A stretch of DNA of 64,000 nt from Coleofasciculus sp040219735 (GTDB lineage: Bacteria; Cyanobacteriota; Cyanobacteriia; Cyanobacteriales; Coleofasciculaceae), in the NCBI GenBank assembly GCA_040219735.1, contig JAVJRX010000031.1, one strand, 5' to 3'. The notes under the pieces were generated by a model. It was not told where the DNA came from and did no database searches. It worked only from the letters and a program-made list of their open reading frames with translations. Shown one piece after another: positions 50,846 to 59,036 of the stretch. The position numbers were made by a program, and so were the translations under genes. The number at the start of each line of letters is the position of its first letter. The first letter of the stretch is position 1.

Positions 50846-51880
50846 ATGCATAAAATTCCCGTAACTGTGATTACCGGCTTTCTCGGTTCTGGCAAAACCA
50901 CGTTGGTGCGCCATTTACTCCAAAACAACCAAGGACGTAAAATAGCGGTTCTGGTGAATGAGTTTGGTGAAGTGGGTATTGATGGCGAGTTATTGCGTTC
51001 CTGTCAAATTTGCGATGAGGAGGACAATCCTAACGATAATATTGTGGAACTGACCAATGGCTGCTTGTGCTGCACGGTTCAGGAAGAATTCTTCCCGACA
51101 ATGCAGCAACTGTTGCAGCGGCGCGATCGCATCGATTGTATGCTAATTGAAACCTCTGGATTAGCCTTACCCAAACCCTTAGTTCAAGCCTTCCGTTGGA
51201 CTCCCATTCGCAACGGTGCTACTGTGGATGGAGTAATCACGGTAGTGGATTGTCAGGCGTTAGCCGCAGGAACGTTAGTCGGTGACATCAACGCCCTAGA
51301 AGCCCAACGCAAAGCTGACCCGAATTTAGACCATGAAACCCCGATTGAGGAACTCTTTGAAGACCAATTGGCTTGTGCGGATTTAGTCTTACTGACGAAA
51401 GTTGATTTAGTTGATGAGGCGACGCTGACTCAGATCAAAGACTGGTTACAGGATCAATTACCCACAGGCGTTAAGGTTATCCCTTGTGATCAGGGACAGA
51501 TTCAGCCTGAACTCTTGCTTGGTTTTAACGCCGCCGTCGAAGATAATTTAGACAGCCGTCCCAGTCATCATGATACCGAGGAAGACCACGACCATGACGA
51601 GGAGATTAATTCAGTCCAATTTATATCCGATCAAGCCTTTGAACCCCAAACCCTAATCGCGAAACTGCAACAGCTAGTGCAACAGCAGGAGATTTACCGG
51701 ATCAAAGGCTTTGTGTCTGTACCCAATAAACCCATGCGCCTAGTCTTGCAGGGAGTCGGCAATCGCTTCGATTCATTCTATGATCGACTGTGGCACAACG
51801 GCGAATCTCGCCAAACTCGGTTAGTGCTAATTGGACGTAAACTAGACCAGGCTGAAATTGAACAAGCAATTGGCAGTTAA
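50846..51880 (+). CDS. cobW: CobW family metallochaperone GTPase
   Basis: A G3E GTPase (COG0523) implicated in delivering cobalt to the corrin ring. Walker A is ITGFLGSGKTTLVRHLL, the metal-binding CxCC motif lies in LTNGCLCCTVQEE, and Walker B is CMLIETSGLALP. The nucleotide-specificity motif is LLTKVDLVD. A histidine/aspartate-rich metal loop (SHHDTEEDHDHDEE, near residue 245) precedes the CobW C-terminal domain. It follows the riboswitch-controlled cbiMNQO and DUF1636 genes, so cobalt rather than zinc is the likely metal. Confidence 0.93.
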   Translation: MHKIPVTVITGFLGSGKTTLVRHLLQNNQGRKIAVLVNEFGEVGIDGELLRSCQICDEEDNPNDNIVELTNGCLCCTVQEEFFPTMQQLLQRRDRIDCMLIETSGLALPKPLVQAFRWTPIRNGATVDGVITVVDCQALAAGTLVGDINALEAQRKADPNLDHETPIEELFEDQLACADLVLLTKVDLVDEATLTQIKDWLQDQLPTGVKVIPCDQGQIQPELLLGFNAAVEDNLDSRPSHHDTEEDHDHDEEINSVQFISDQAFEPQTLIAKLQQLVQQQEIYRIKGFVSVPNKPMRLVLQGVGNRFDSFYDRLWHNGESRQTRLVLIGRKLDQAEIEQAIGS

Positions 51881-51904
51881 ACGATTAATCGTGAGGGTAG
51901 GGGA

Positions 51905-53746
51905 ATGAGGAAAATTCAGTGGCTACTGCTACTTATTAGCTTCTGGAGTACAATTCTGGTTTCATTACCTGCACAAGCCGCTAGACTTCTGTTGTGGCGA
52001 TTTGATGCAAGTCAAAATCAACTGGAATTTACCACAGATGGTACTGTTCAACCCACAGCCCAACTGATTCCTAATCCCCTGCGCCTGGTTATCGATTTAC
52101 CCGGTACGACGTTGGGACGTCCCAGCGTCACCCAGTCTGTGGGAGGAGGGATTCGCGAAATTCGGGTGGGACAGTTTGACAGCCAGACGACTCGGATTGT
52201 GGTAGAAATTGCACCGGGTTATACTATAGACCCCCAACAGATTCAGTTTCGTGGGGCGTCACCGAGACAGTGGTTTGTGCAACTACCTACGCCGCAGCTT
52301 ATCAGTGCACCCGCACCTCGTCCCGTACCGCCGACAAATCCTCCCCCCCAAGCCGCACCTCGTCCCACACCACCAGAATCCTCTGCTGACACAACAGAGT
52401 CAAGCGTGCAACTTGATCCGATTCAGGTGACACGGGATGGGTTTTTTATTCGCACCAATCAAGGGGAAGCCAAAGAGATTCAGGTGCAACGGAGTCGCGA
52501 TCGCGGGACAATTGAGTTTGAGGTGGACGGAATTACCCTACCCCCAGCGTTACTAAATCAAACGGTGTCGGTGAATCGGTATGGGGTCAACCAAATTCAA
52601 TTATCTCAACCGTCGGGTTCCTCATCCCCAACTCGCATCACGCTAAACGTGAATCGCGAGAGTCCCGACTGGCAGATGAATTATAGCTCCGTTGGGGGTT
52701 TGGTATTACTACCCAGGGGAGTTTCGGCGTCGCAGCTTGATGGCTTATCAGCGCGACGATCCGATCGGGAACCGACGGCGGCTACGACTCTCGCCACCAT
52801 TGAAGCGGTGGATATCGCCCAAAACGGCACTCAATTGTTAATCCGGGCGGATCGACGGATTCGGGCGAGGGGCAATTGGGATACCAACACCAACCAGTTC
52901 CAAATTACCATCCCAGATGCTCAACTTGCACAAGGAGTTCAAGGACCTCAGCTAGGCGTGAATAGTCCGTTATCCCAGGTGAGACTGCGCCAGCAAGATC
53001 CGCGCACGGTTGTGATTGTCATCCAACCGGATAGAAATACCCAGGTTGGGGAACTCAATCAACCCAGCGATCAACTCTTGTTACTTCCCCTGCGACAGAC
53101 GAGAGTCTCTTTACCGCCAACGGGTTCGCTTCCTGTACCGCCGCCAGAACGGTTACCGCCACAGATTTCACCGCCGCCGAGTGTATTTCCTGGGGTTCGC
53201 AATAGTCGCGTTGTGGTAATGCTTGATCCGGGACATGGGGGTAAAGATCCTGGCGCTGTGGGGATTGGTGGCTTGCAGGAAAAAAACGTGATTTTGCCTA
53301 TTTCTCTCCAAGTTGCCGCTATTTTAGAACAACAGGGTGTACAAACGATATTGACGCGATCGGATGACCGATTTATTAGCCTCAGAGGACGAGTTCAACT
53401 GGCACAACAAACGAATGTTGACCTATTTGTCAGTATCCATGCGAATGCGATTAGCATGAGTCGTCCCGATGTGAATGGCGTGGAAACCTATTACTATAGC
53501 AATGGGCGAGGGCTAGCCGAAGCGATTCAAAACAGTTTATTACAGAGTACAGGGATGCGGAATCGCGGCGTGAAACAAGGCAGATTTTATGTGATCCGGC
53601 AAACCTCTATGCCTTCTGCGTTAGTGGAAGTGGGGTTTGTTACCGGGGCTGAGGATGCGCCGAGACTCGCCACACCAGAATTTCGCAGCCAAATCGCCCA
53701 GGCGATCGCACGGGGTATTTTACTCTACATTCAGCAAACCCAGTAG
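51905..53746 (+). CDS. N-acetylmuramoyl-L-alanine amidase (AMIN domain, Amidase_3)
   Basis: A zinc amidase that cuts the stem peptide from peptidoglycan; AmiC-type enzymes of cyanobacteria shape septa and cell-cell channels. A signal peptide ends SLPAQA (~25). An AMIN domain covers ~28-130, a proline-rich linker ~130-165, and a second AMIN-like region ~290-400. The Amidase_3 domain (~435-610) has VMLDPGHGGKDPGAVG (zinc His), LQEKNVILPISLQV (zinc Glu), DLFVSIHANAIS (zinc His) and ALVEVGFVTGAED (catalytic Glu). It lies 24 bp after cobW, but probably has an unrelated role. Confidence 0.93.
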   Translation: MRKIQWLLLLISFWSTILVSLPAQAARLLLWRFDASQNQLEFTTDGTVQPTAQLIPNPLRLVIDLPGTTLGRPSVTQSVGGGIREIRVGQFDSQTTRIVVEIAPGYTIDPQQIQFRGASPRQWFVQLPTPQLISAPAPRPVPPTNPPPQAAPRPTPPESSADTTESSVQLDPIQVTRDGFFIRTNQGEAKEIQVQRSRDRGTIEFEVDGITLPPALLNQTVSVNRYGVNQIQLSQPSGSSSPTRITLNVNRESPDWQMNYSSVGGLVLLPRGVSASQLDGLSARRSDREPTAATTLATIEAVDIAQNGTQLLIRADRRIRARGNWDTNTNQFQITIPDAQLAQGVQGPQLGVNSPLSQVRLRQQDPRTVVIVIQPDRNTQVGELNQPSDQLLLLPLRQTRVSLPPTGSLPVPPPERLPPQISPPPSVFPGVRNSRVVVMLDPGHGGKDPGAVGIGGLQEKNVILPISLQVAAILEQQGVQTILTRSDDRFISLRGRVQLAQQTNVDLFVSIHANAISMSRPDVNGVETYYYSNGRGLAEAIQNSLLQSTGMRNRGVKQGRFYVIRQTSMPSALVEVGFVTGAEDAPRLATPEFRSQIAQAIARGILLYIQQTQ

Positions 53747-53812
53747 GGGCGAAGCATTTGCGCTCAGATGTCTCGGTTTTATGCCAATATCCCAACGCAA
53801 ATGCTTCGCCCA
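53745..53812 (+). repeat. Family-2 repeat, copy
   Basis: GTAGGGGCGAAGCATTTGCG, CAGATGTCTCGGTTTTATGC, then CGCAAATGCTTCGCCC. The outer arms are perfect complements. It overlaps the amidase stop codon by two bases. Confidence 0.75.
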
Positions 53813-53854
53813 ATCCCCATGAGGGAGATGGGGGAGCAGGGGAAGCAGGGGAAG

Positions 53855-53966
53855 TTCACTGCTAACTGTTCACTGTTCACTGCTAACTGTTCACTGCTAA
53901 CTGTTCACTGTTCACTGTTCACTGTTCACTGCTAACTGTTCACTGTTCACTGTTCACTGTTCACTG
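53855..53966. repeat. Sixteen tandem heptamers (TTCACTG/CTAACTG)
   Basis: Sixteen uninterrupted 7-bp units, twelve TTCACTG and four CTAACTG, end 21 bp before the start of the dnd-associated gene. A GGGGAAGCA low-complexity run precedes them. Confidence 0.95.
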
Positions 53967-53987
53967 ACGAAAGAGGATGTCACGGGA

Positions 53988-54455
53988 ATGGGTGTCAATC
54001 GCATCCGAATTGCCAAGGATCAAGCCGATTTAGTCAAAGCGTTAACCGCATCAGCCGAGACAACCGGACCCTTTCAAACTTATGCTGACGTTATCGCATT
54101 TGCAGCGGCGTTGGGGGTTAAGCGCAAGAAGCGATCGCCTCTGGGGACGATTGCGAAGAAAGAACCCGCACCGATTGGGTTAGAGATATTTGTGTCGAGG
54201 GGATATGACGCATTGATTAAACTTTTGGCACTTGTCGAAACCAAAGATGCTAAGATTCTATCCTCCTTTGACGCCAAAGCAGAGGAGGAAAGGATTCATA
54301 TTTTTGAAGAATATGCCCATGGGGGGTTGGAGATATTGCGAGACGAGTTGCGGGGGGCGGTGAATTATTCAGAGCGATTATTATTAGTTTTGAATGCACA
54401 ACGGTTTAAACAAGAAGTTCCTGAAGATGAGTTTGATTTAAGCCGATTTCTATAA
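53988..54455 (+). CDS. Dnd-system-associated protein 4 homologue
   Basis: The 155-aa protein shows the layout I associate with dnd_assoc_4 proteins, found beside DNA phosphorothioation (Dnd) genes: RIRIAKDQADLVKALTAS, TYADVIAFAAALGVKRKKRSP and EPAPIGLEIFVSRGYDALIKLLAL. The final helix region is EYAHGGLEILRDEL. The family's biochemical function is not known. No dndA-E genes are in the window. The YAHGG motif recurs in the protein at 57868-58329 and in a relic at 55323-55391. Family assignment is by eye and should be tested. Confidence 0.65.
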   Translation: MGVNRIRIAKDQADLVKALTASAETTGPFQTYADVIAFAAALGVKRKKRSPLGTIAKKEPAPIGLEIFVSRGYDALIKLLALVETKDAKILSSFDAKAEEERIHIFEEYAHGGLEILRDELRGAVNYSERLLLVLNAQRFKQEVPEDEFDLSRFL

Positions 54456-54496
54456 CGGTTCCTAAATCCGTGAGGTGAACCCATACAAAGGGTGCT

Positions 54497-54560
54497 GTAG
54501 GGGCGGGTTTTACAGATAACTTATCGCAAAAACTGATAACTTAACTAAACCCGCCCTTCT
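54497..54560 (+). repeat. Family-1 inverted repeat, GATAACTTA subtype
   Basis: GTAGGGGCGGGTTTTACAGA to AACTAAACCCGCCCTTCT, closest to the copy inside the IctB-like gene at 36601. It lies 42 bp past the dnd-associated gene. Confidence 0.8.
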
Positions 54561-54668
54561 CCGGTGGCTGAAAATTAGAATGGGCAACGAGTTATGGCTT
54601 AAGTTGACACAGATGAAGGCTTGCGCCCACAGAAGGAGAAACGCTATAAAGCGGATTGAAGCAGAAAT

Positions 54669-55277
54669 CTAAGGATTCAATATAACCGTTAAATCGAGAA
54701 CAAATCCTGGTAAAACATCTTCCCCTGAAAGGGTAGGCGGTTCGTCAATAGAGAAATTGATTTGTTCTACATCAACAGCAGGTCGATAAATTTCCACTAG
54801 GGGCGTTTGCGGATCAATCAGCCAACCTAAACGAGCACCATTATCCCGGTACTCTAACATTTTGGCACGTAAATTTTTCAGCGAATCGCTTTCAGAACGA
54901 AGTTCAATTACAAAGTCTGGACATAAGGGAGGAAAACGTCGCCGTTGTTCAGGAGATAATGCTTCCCATCGTTCCCGAATTACCCAGGATACATCGGGAC
55001 AACGTTTGGCATTATTGGGTAAGCGAAACTCAGTGGAGGAGTCAAAAACTTTTCCCAGTCGGGTTTGCTCATTCCAATTGTAAACTTTAGCGGTCAAACC
55101 CGCATTGCTAATGCCACTTTCTCCACCTGTTGGGGGCATAATAATTAATTCTCCATCAGCGGTGAGTTCTAAGCGCCATTGTTCATTCGCCACACAAAGT
55201 TGATAAAATTGTTCGTCGGTTAAGCCGACGGTAGGGGGTACGTTCAGGGTTAGAGTTTCCATCGCTGTGTTAGCCAA
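54669..55277 (-). CDS. Uma2 family (DUF820) putative endonuclease
   Basis: A 202-aa protein of the family, oriented against its neighbours. It has LTDEQFYQLCVANEQWRLELTADGELIIMPPTGGESG. CPDVSWVIRE supplies the central Asp, and CPDFVIELRSESDSLKNLRAKMLEYRDNGARLGWLIDP the E-x-R and lysine positions. The end is LPGFVLDLTVI. Its insertion between the intact dnd-associated gene and the relic at 55323 suggests it arrived during rearrangement of this island. Confidence 0.9.
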   Translation of the reverse strand: MANTAMETLTLNVPPTVGLTDEQFYQLCVANEQWRLELTADGELIIMPPTGGESGISNAGLTAKVYNWNEQTRLGKVFDSSTEFRLPNNAKRCPDVSWVIRERWEALSPEQRRRFPPLCPDFVIELRSESDSLKNLRAKMLEYRDNGARLGWLIDPQTPLVEIYRPAVDVEQINFSIDEPPTLSGEDVLPGFVLDLTVILNP

Positions 55278-55322
55278 CTGAATTAATTATATTATCGGCG
55301 ATGTCTAGGACAAAGCACCCTT

Positions 55323-55391
55323 TTCTCCTTTGACGCCAAAGCCGAGGATGAGAGGATTCATTGGTTTGAACAGTCAGCTTACGGTGGATAA
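55323..55391 (+). pseudogene. Relic of a second dnd-associated protein 4 gene
   Basis: The frame reads FSFDAKAEDERIHWFEQSAY, GG and a stop, aligning with SSFDAKAEEERIHIFEEYAHGG of the intact gene at 54263-54328. Nothing upstream of this survives. It stands directly before the PLD/helicase stub, so the ancestral island may have had two such genes or a duplication. Confidence 0.65.
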
Positions 55392-55547
55392 TCGTCTCTG
55401 TTATACCACGCGATCGCTAAATTATAAGGAAACGGTGCAAAATTAACTCCTAATCTTCCCTGTTCCCTTTGTCTACACCCGTGAGTTTCACATCTCCAAT
55501 AGAATTGCTATATATGAAGATATGAAGAAAGTCTAGATTGAGAGGCT

Positions 55548-55913
55548 ATGACAGTGGGGTTAAGCGATTTATCGATTCAGGATGAATATCGTAGCGATCG
55601 CGTTGATATTATTCGCGATTTCTATCTCCCCTGTCTGGAAAATGCTACTGTTTACAAACGAGCCGTTGGCTTTTTCTCCAGTACCTCAATGGCGGCGGCG
55701 GCGAGAGGAATTACGGCGCTTATTCGTTCGGGTGGAACGATGCAGTTGGTGGCTTCTCCCTATTTGTCGCCAGATGATGCTGATGCGATCGCGACAGGAT
55801 TGAAGCAACGCCGGGATGTGATTACTGATACGCTTTTGCGCGAATTAGACCAAGAGTTTGAGCAAGTTGTGCGCGATAGATTAGCCTGTTTAGCTTGGTT
55901 GTTGGGACAATGA
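55548..55913 (+). CDS. N-terminal stub of a PLD-type helicase
   Basis: The 121-aa product matches the opening of phospholipase-D-like DEAD/DEAH helicases of defence islands: LSIQDEYRSDRVDIIRDFYL, the PLD-like strand region ATVYKRAVGFFSSTSMAAAARGI and GGTMQLVASPYLSPDDADAI. VVRDRLACLAWLLG follows. Full-length relatives continue with a helicase of several hundred residues; here a TGA ends it. The stop overlaps the ATG of the next small ORF (ATGA), so the truncation is joined cleanly to a downstream gene. Whether the stub is functional is unknown. Confidence 0.65.
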   Translation: MTVGLSDLSIQDEYRSDRVDIIRDFYLPCLENATVYKRAVGFFSSTSMAAAARGITALIRSGGTMQLVASPYLSPDDADAIATGLKQRRDVITDTLLRELDQEFEQVVRDRLACLAWLLGQ

Positions 55914-56023
55914 AGTTGCTAGAAGAGTTATCTGATGGCATATCAAAACCAGATGATATTGTAGTTTTCCTAGAAACCATATTAGATGCCATTGAAACTG
56001 ATACTTCTGAGGAATTAGAATGA
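55910..56023 (+). CDS. 37-codon ORF coupled by ATGA overlaps at both ends
   Basis: ATG at 55910 overlaps the preceding stop, and its own TGA at 56021-56023 overlaps the ATG of the SMC ATPase gene at 56020. The acidic peptide begins MKLLEELSDGISKPDDIVVF and ends ETDTSEELE. Such back-to-back overlaps point to translational coupling and a real product. It could be a small regulator of the ATPase or the tail of a gene whose front was deleted. No family is recognised. Confidence 0.55.
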   Translation: MKLLEELSDGISKPDDIVVFLETILDAIETDTSEELE

Positions 56024-57865
56024 GTCTACAACTTACTCTCTTAGGTTGGTCTGCTTCCGGTTTACGATGTCCTGATCATCAAATAAATCTCTGTCCAGAG
56101 AATAACACTACGCCTTATCCAGTGACATTAGTACAGATGCCTAACGGGACGGGTAAGACGACCACACTGAATATGTTACGGGCTACACTCTCAGGGGCTG
56201 CACGAGAGTGGAATAGCCAAAAGATTCGCGAATTTCAGCGTAGTGGTGACTCAACTCAATCGGGTCAATTTGTAGTCAAATTAGGGATAGATGACAACTT
56301 ACTCACATTTGAGTTAAATCTTGACTTCATTCAAGGAAAAGTTACCTACCGCACCAGTTCCAGTCATGGTTCTGGGATTCGAGATGGCTTTTTACCGCCC
56401 CTAGAAATTAAAAAGTTTCTCAATCCAGAGTTTGTCAATCTGTTTGTATTTGATGGAGAACTTGCCAACACGTTACTTAATCCGAAACAAACTCGCGCCC
56501 GGGATGCCATAGATTCTCTATTTCAGTTATCGTTACTGGAAAAAGCTGCCTATCACTTTCAGGACAATTGGGAACGTCATGCTCAAAATTCTAGCTCAAA
56601 ATTCTAGCTCGAAATCGACTCAAGGATTAACTCGGCGTCGAAATAACTTAAATCGGCTGAAAACTAAGCGGGATAAAATTAAAAGGGAGCGAGACGCTTT
56701 ACAGATACAACAGTCTAAACTGAAATTAGGTATACAGAATGCGGAGCAAGACTATGACCAAGCATTGGGCAAAGATAAAAATATAGGCACTCGTTTGCAA
56801 AGGATAAAAGTTCAGCTTGATCAGGCGGAAAAAGTTGTCGAGAGGGAAGTGGAAAAAACAACGGAGAAAATGCGAGACCCGCAAAGACTCATTCCTGGTT
56901 TAGCTGCATCTTTAATTAACCTGAAAGCTAATTTAGACCATCTTAAATTACCTACCTCCACATCCAAGGAATTTTTTGAAGAACTAGCTGAGGCGCCAGA
57001 ATGTGTCTGTGGACGCCAGATGGATGATATGACTCGTCAAGCGGTTCGCGATCGCGCCAAGAAATATCTGGGAGAGGATGAAGTTGGGGTGCTAAATCGG
57101 ATTAAATCGGATATTGCGGATTATTGTGGTGGAAATCCAGAACAGTACCACCAAGACCTTCAGGAACAGTTGCAAGGGTTACAAAAATTAATCAGAAAGC
57201 GAGATGAATTCAAAACCGAATTGCGTTCTCTGGAAGAGGAACGTCTTAAACAAGGAGACTCTGAATTAGAAGCGAAAAAGCAGCATCTAGATAAGCTACG
57301 AGAACAATTGGATCAGTGTAACCAACGCCTACAAGAAATTGAGCGATCGCCTCACAGCAAACCGAGTGAGGATACGGATTGTCTGAAGGAGTTAGAATTC
57401 CTGATCACAAAAGCCGAAGACGATGTAGCGGAAGCCACCCATACCTTAACCCTGAAGCGCAAAACCGAAATTATCCGCCGCATTCTTAATCAAGCGCATC
57501 AGCAAGCCAGGGAAGAACTACGGAAAATTATAATCGAGGAAACCAATCAGCGGATTACCCAGTTATTATCCAGAGATCCGGTATGGTTAGAAGATATCCA
57601 AGATTCACTGAAACTACAAGGTAGAGGGGGTGCAAGCGTGGGTCAAACTCTATCCGTTAGCTATGCTTTTCTCGCCACTTTATTTAACCGTAGTAACCAC
57701 CAATTACCCTTTATTGTCGATAGTCCAGCGGGAGCGCTGGATCTAAATGTGCGTCCAGAAGTGGCGCGTCTGGTTCCTCAATTGGGTAACCAGTTTGTCG
57801 CCTTTACTATCTCCAGTGAACGGCAAAGCTTTGTTGAACGTTTTGATCTGGATGAGGAACTTTAA
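56020..57865 (+). pseudogene. SMC/DndD-like ATPase split by a 13-bp tandem duplication
   Basis: The two halves together form an SMC-type defence ATPase. Walker A is QMPNGTGKTTTLNM (~40-53). A coiled coil with a zinc-hook-like CVCGRQM runs through the centre, and the C-terminal part has the signature-like GRGGASVGQTLSVSYAFL and Walker B LPFIVDSPAGALDLN. GCTCAAAATTCTA occurs twice in tandem (56581-56593, 56594-56606). This shifts the frame and makes the first half stop at 56605-56607. Removing one unit restores a single 610-residue frame. It is thus a frameshifted gene or a reversible off-state. The second half could restart at ATG 56579. Confidence 0.8.
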
Positions 57866-57867
57866 AG

Positions 57868-58329
57868 ATGGATTTTCAACTGCGTAAGGATGCTCGGAGA
57901 TGGTTTAAGGATATTTCTCACCATTACCCGATTCTCTTTGACCTATACTATCTTTCTTTGATGGCAGGTTTTGCCGCTGGACGCCCGAATACAGAAATTA
58001 AAGCGGATAATGTAGATGATTTAGTTGGCTACTTTCCGGGAGAGTTCCAATCTCGCGGACGTCTCTTAGTCGGACTATTAATTCAGATACATTTATCCCG
58101 TCTAGGGATAGATTTAGATGAGCGGGATGATGTTTACCGCCGCGTCGCCGAACTGGTCGATCCCAACTCGCCCTCCTATATGTCAAATGAAGGGGTTCGG
58201 CTGATGAATCAATATGCTCATGGTGGGTTTGATGTCCTCTCTGAGTATTTTAGCGATCGCCCCCGATCAATTGAAACATTTCTGAGGAAATATTCTCGTT
58301 GTATTAGCGATTTAAACAATAGAAGTTAA
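57868..58329 (+). CDS. Small partner protein with a YAHGG motif
   Basis: A 153-aa mostly helical protein starting MDFQLRKDARRWFKDISHHY, with FDLYYLSLMAGFAAGR and near the end LMNQYAHGGFDVLSEYFSDR. The YAHGG-x-x-x-L-x-(D/E) segment also occurs in the dnd-associated protein at 53988, suggesting related folds. It starts 2 bp after the SMC ATPase stop and likely belongs to the same transcript. The role is unknown; in related cassettes such small proteins accompany the SMC ATPase and helicase. Confidence 0.6.
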   Translation: MDFQLRKDARRWFKDISHHYPILFDLYYLSLMAGFAAGRPNTEIKADNVDDLVGYFPGEFQSRGRLLVGLLIQIHLSRLGIDLDERDDVYRRVAELVDPNSPSYMSNEGVRLMNQYAHGGFDVLSEYFSDRPRSIETFLRKYSRCISDLNNRS

Positions 58330-58344
58330 ATCATTGTCTGATTC

Positions 58345-58860
58345 TTAGGCTACATGGGTACAGTTAACTTTAGCCCTTTGCTTAAAACTGGCAAAATCTA
58401 CGATGGGTGACGTTGCTGCGGCTTGCCATATATCATTCACAATTTCCGACAAAGTAGGGATGACTAATAAAATGTATTGACCCACATCTTTACCGTTATT
58501 TCCCGCTACTTTAATCGCCGATGGCATTTTTTCCGGAAAGTCTTGCCAATCCTGCTGAACCCAGAAAACCTGATCATCGATGACAATTAGCTTTTTGTCC
58601 CTCAAACTATCGTCAAATCCACTGTCATCCAAGAAATTGATAATCTTTCTCACAGTCTGAAGCGAGATTTCCTTTCTCAGATGTTTGATTGCCCGAATCT
58701 CTAAAACCTGTTCCCAAGTGTAAATGACAGTAGGTTTTCGAGACTTGCCAATTCTGGTGGGGATTACCAGCCCAGACCTTTCCAGGTATTGCAAGCGATT
58801 AGAGGTCGTGCCTGTCAATTCTAGCGTTTCGCGTCTTGTGAACCCTTGGATAACACTCAT
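58345..58860 (-). CDS. MerR-like HTH regulator
   Basis: The N-terminus SVIQGFTRRETLELTGTTSNRLQYLERSGLVIPTRIGKSRKPTVIYTWEQVLEIRAIKHLR is a winged helix-turn-helix of the MerR superfamily, including the second helix and the wing. The C-terminal ~90 residues have no recognised effector domain. I use the ATG at 58860; another lies three codons upstream. It is convergent with the partner-protein gene and divergent from the methylase gene, so it may control the restriction-modification promoter. Confidence 0.75.
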   Translation of the reverse strand: MSVIQGFTRRETLELTGTTSNRLQYLERSGLVIPTRIGKSRKPTVIYTWEQVLEIRAIKHLRKEISLQTVRKIINFLDDSGFDDSLRDKKLIVIDDQVFWVQQDWQDFPEKMPSAIKVAGNNGKDVGQYILLVIPTLSEIVNDIWQAAATSPIVDFASFKQRAKVNCTHVA

Positions 58861-59036
58861 TCCATCCACATCACCCTAAATGTATTACTTTAACTTAAAA
58901 TTAAAATACGTTGAATTTACATTTGCTGCTATTGTAAGTCTATTAAGGAGGATAATGTAGCTGAGTAGCAAATAACCAGCCTTTGGGCGGCAAACACTGC
59001 CTCAAAGGTTAAACCGTTCGCAGCGTAACCTGTAGT

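Noticed and set aside
53855..53966. CRISPR array
   Set aside because: The units are contiguous heptamers without spacers, and no cas genes are in the window. The same holds for 46804-46908 and 19650-19851.
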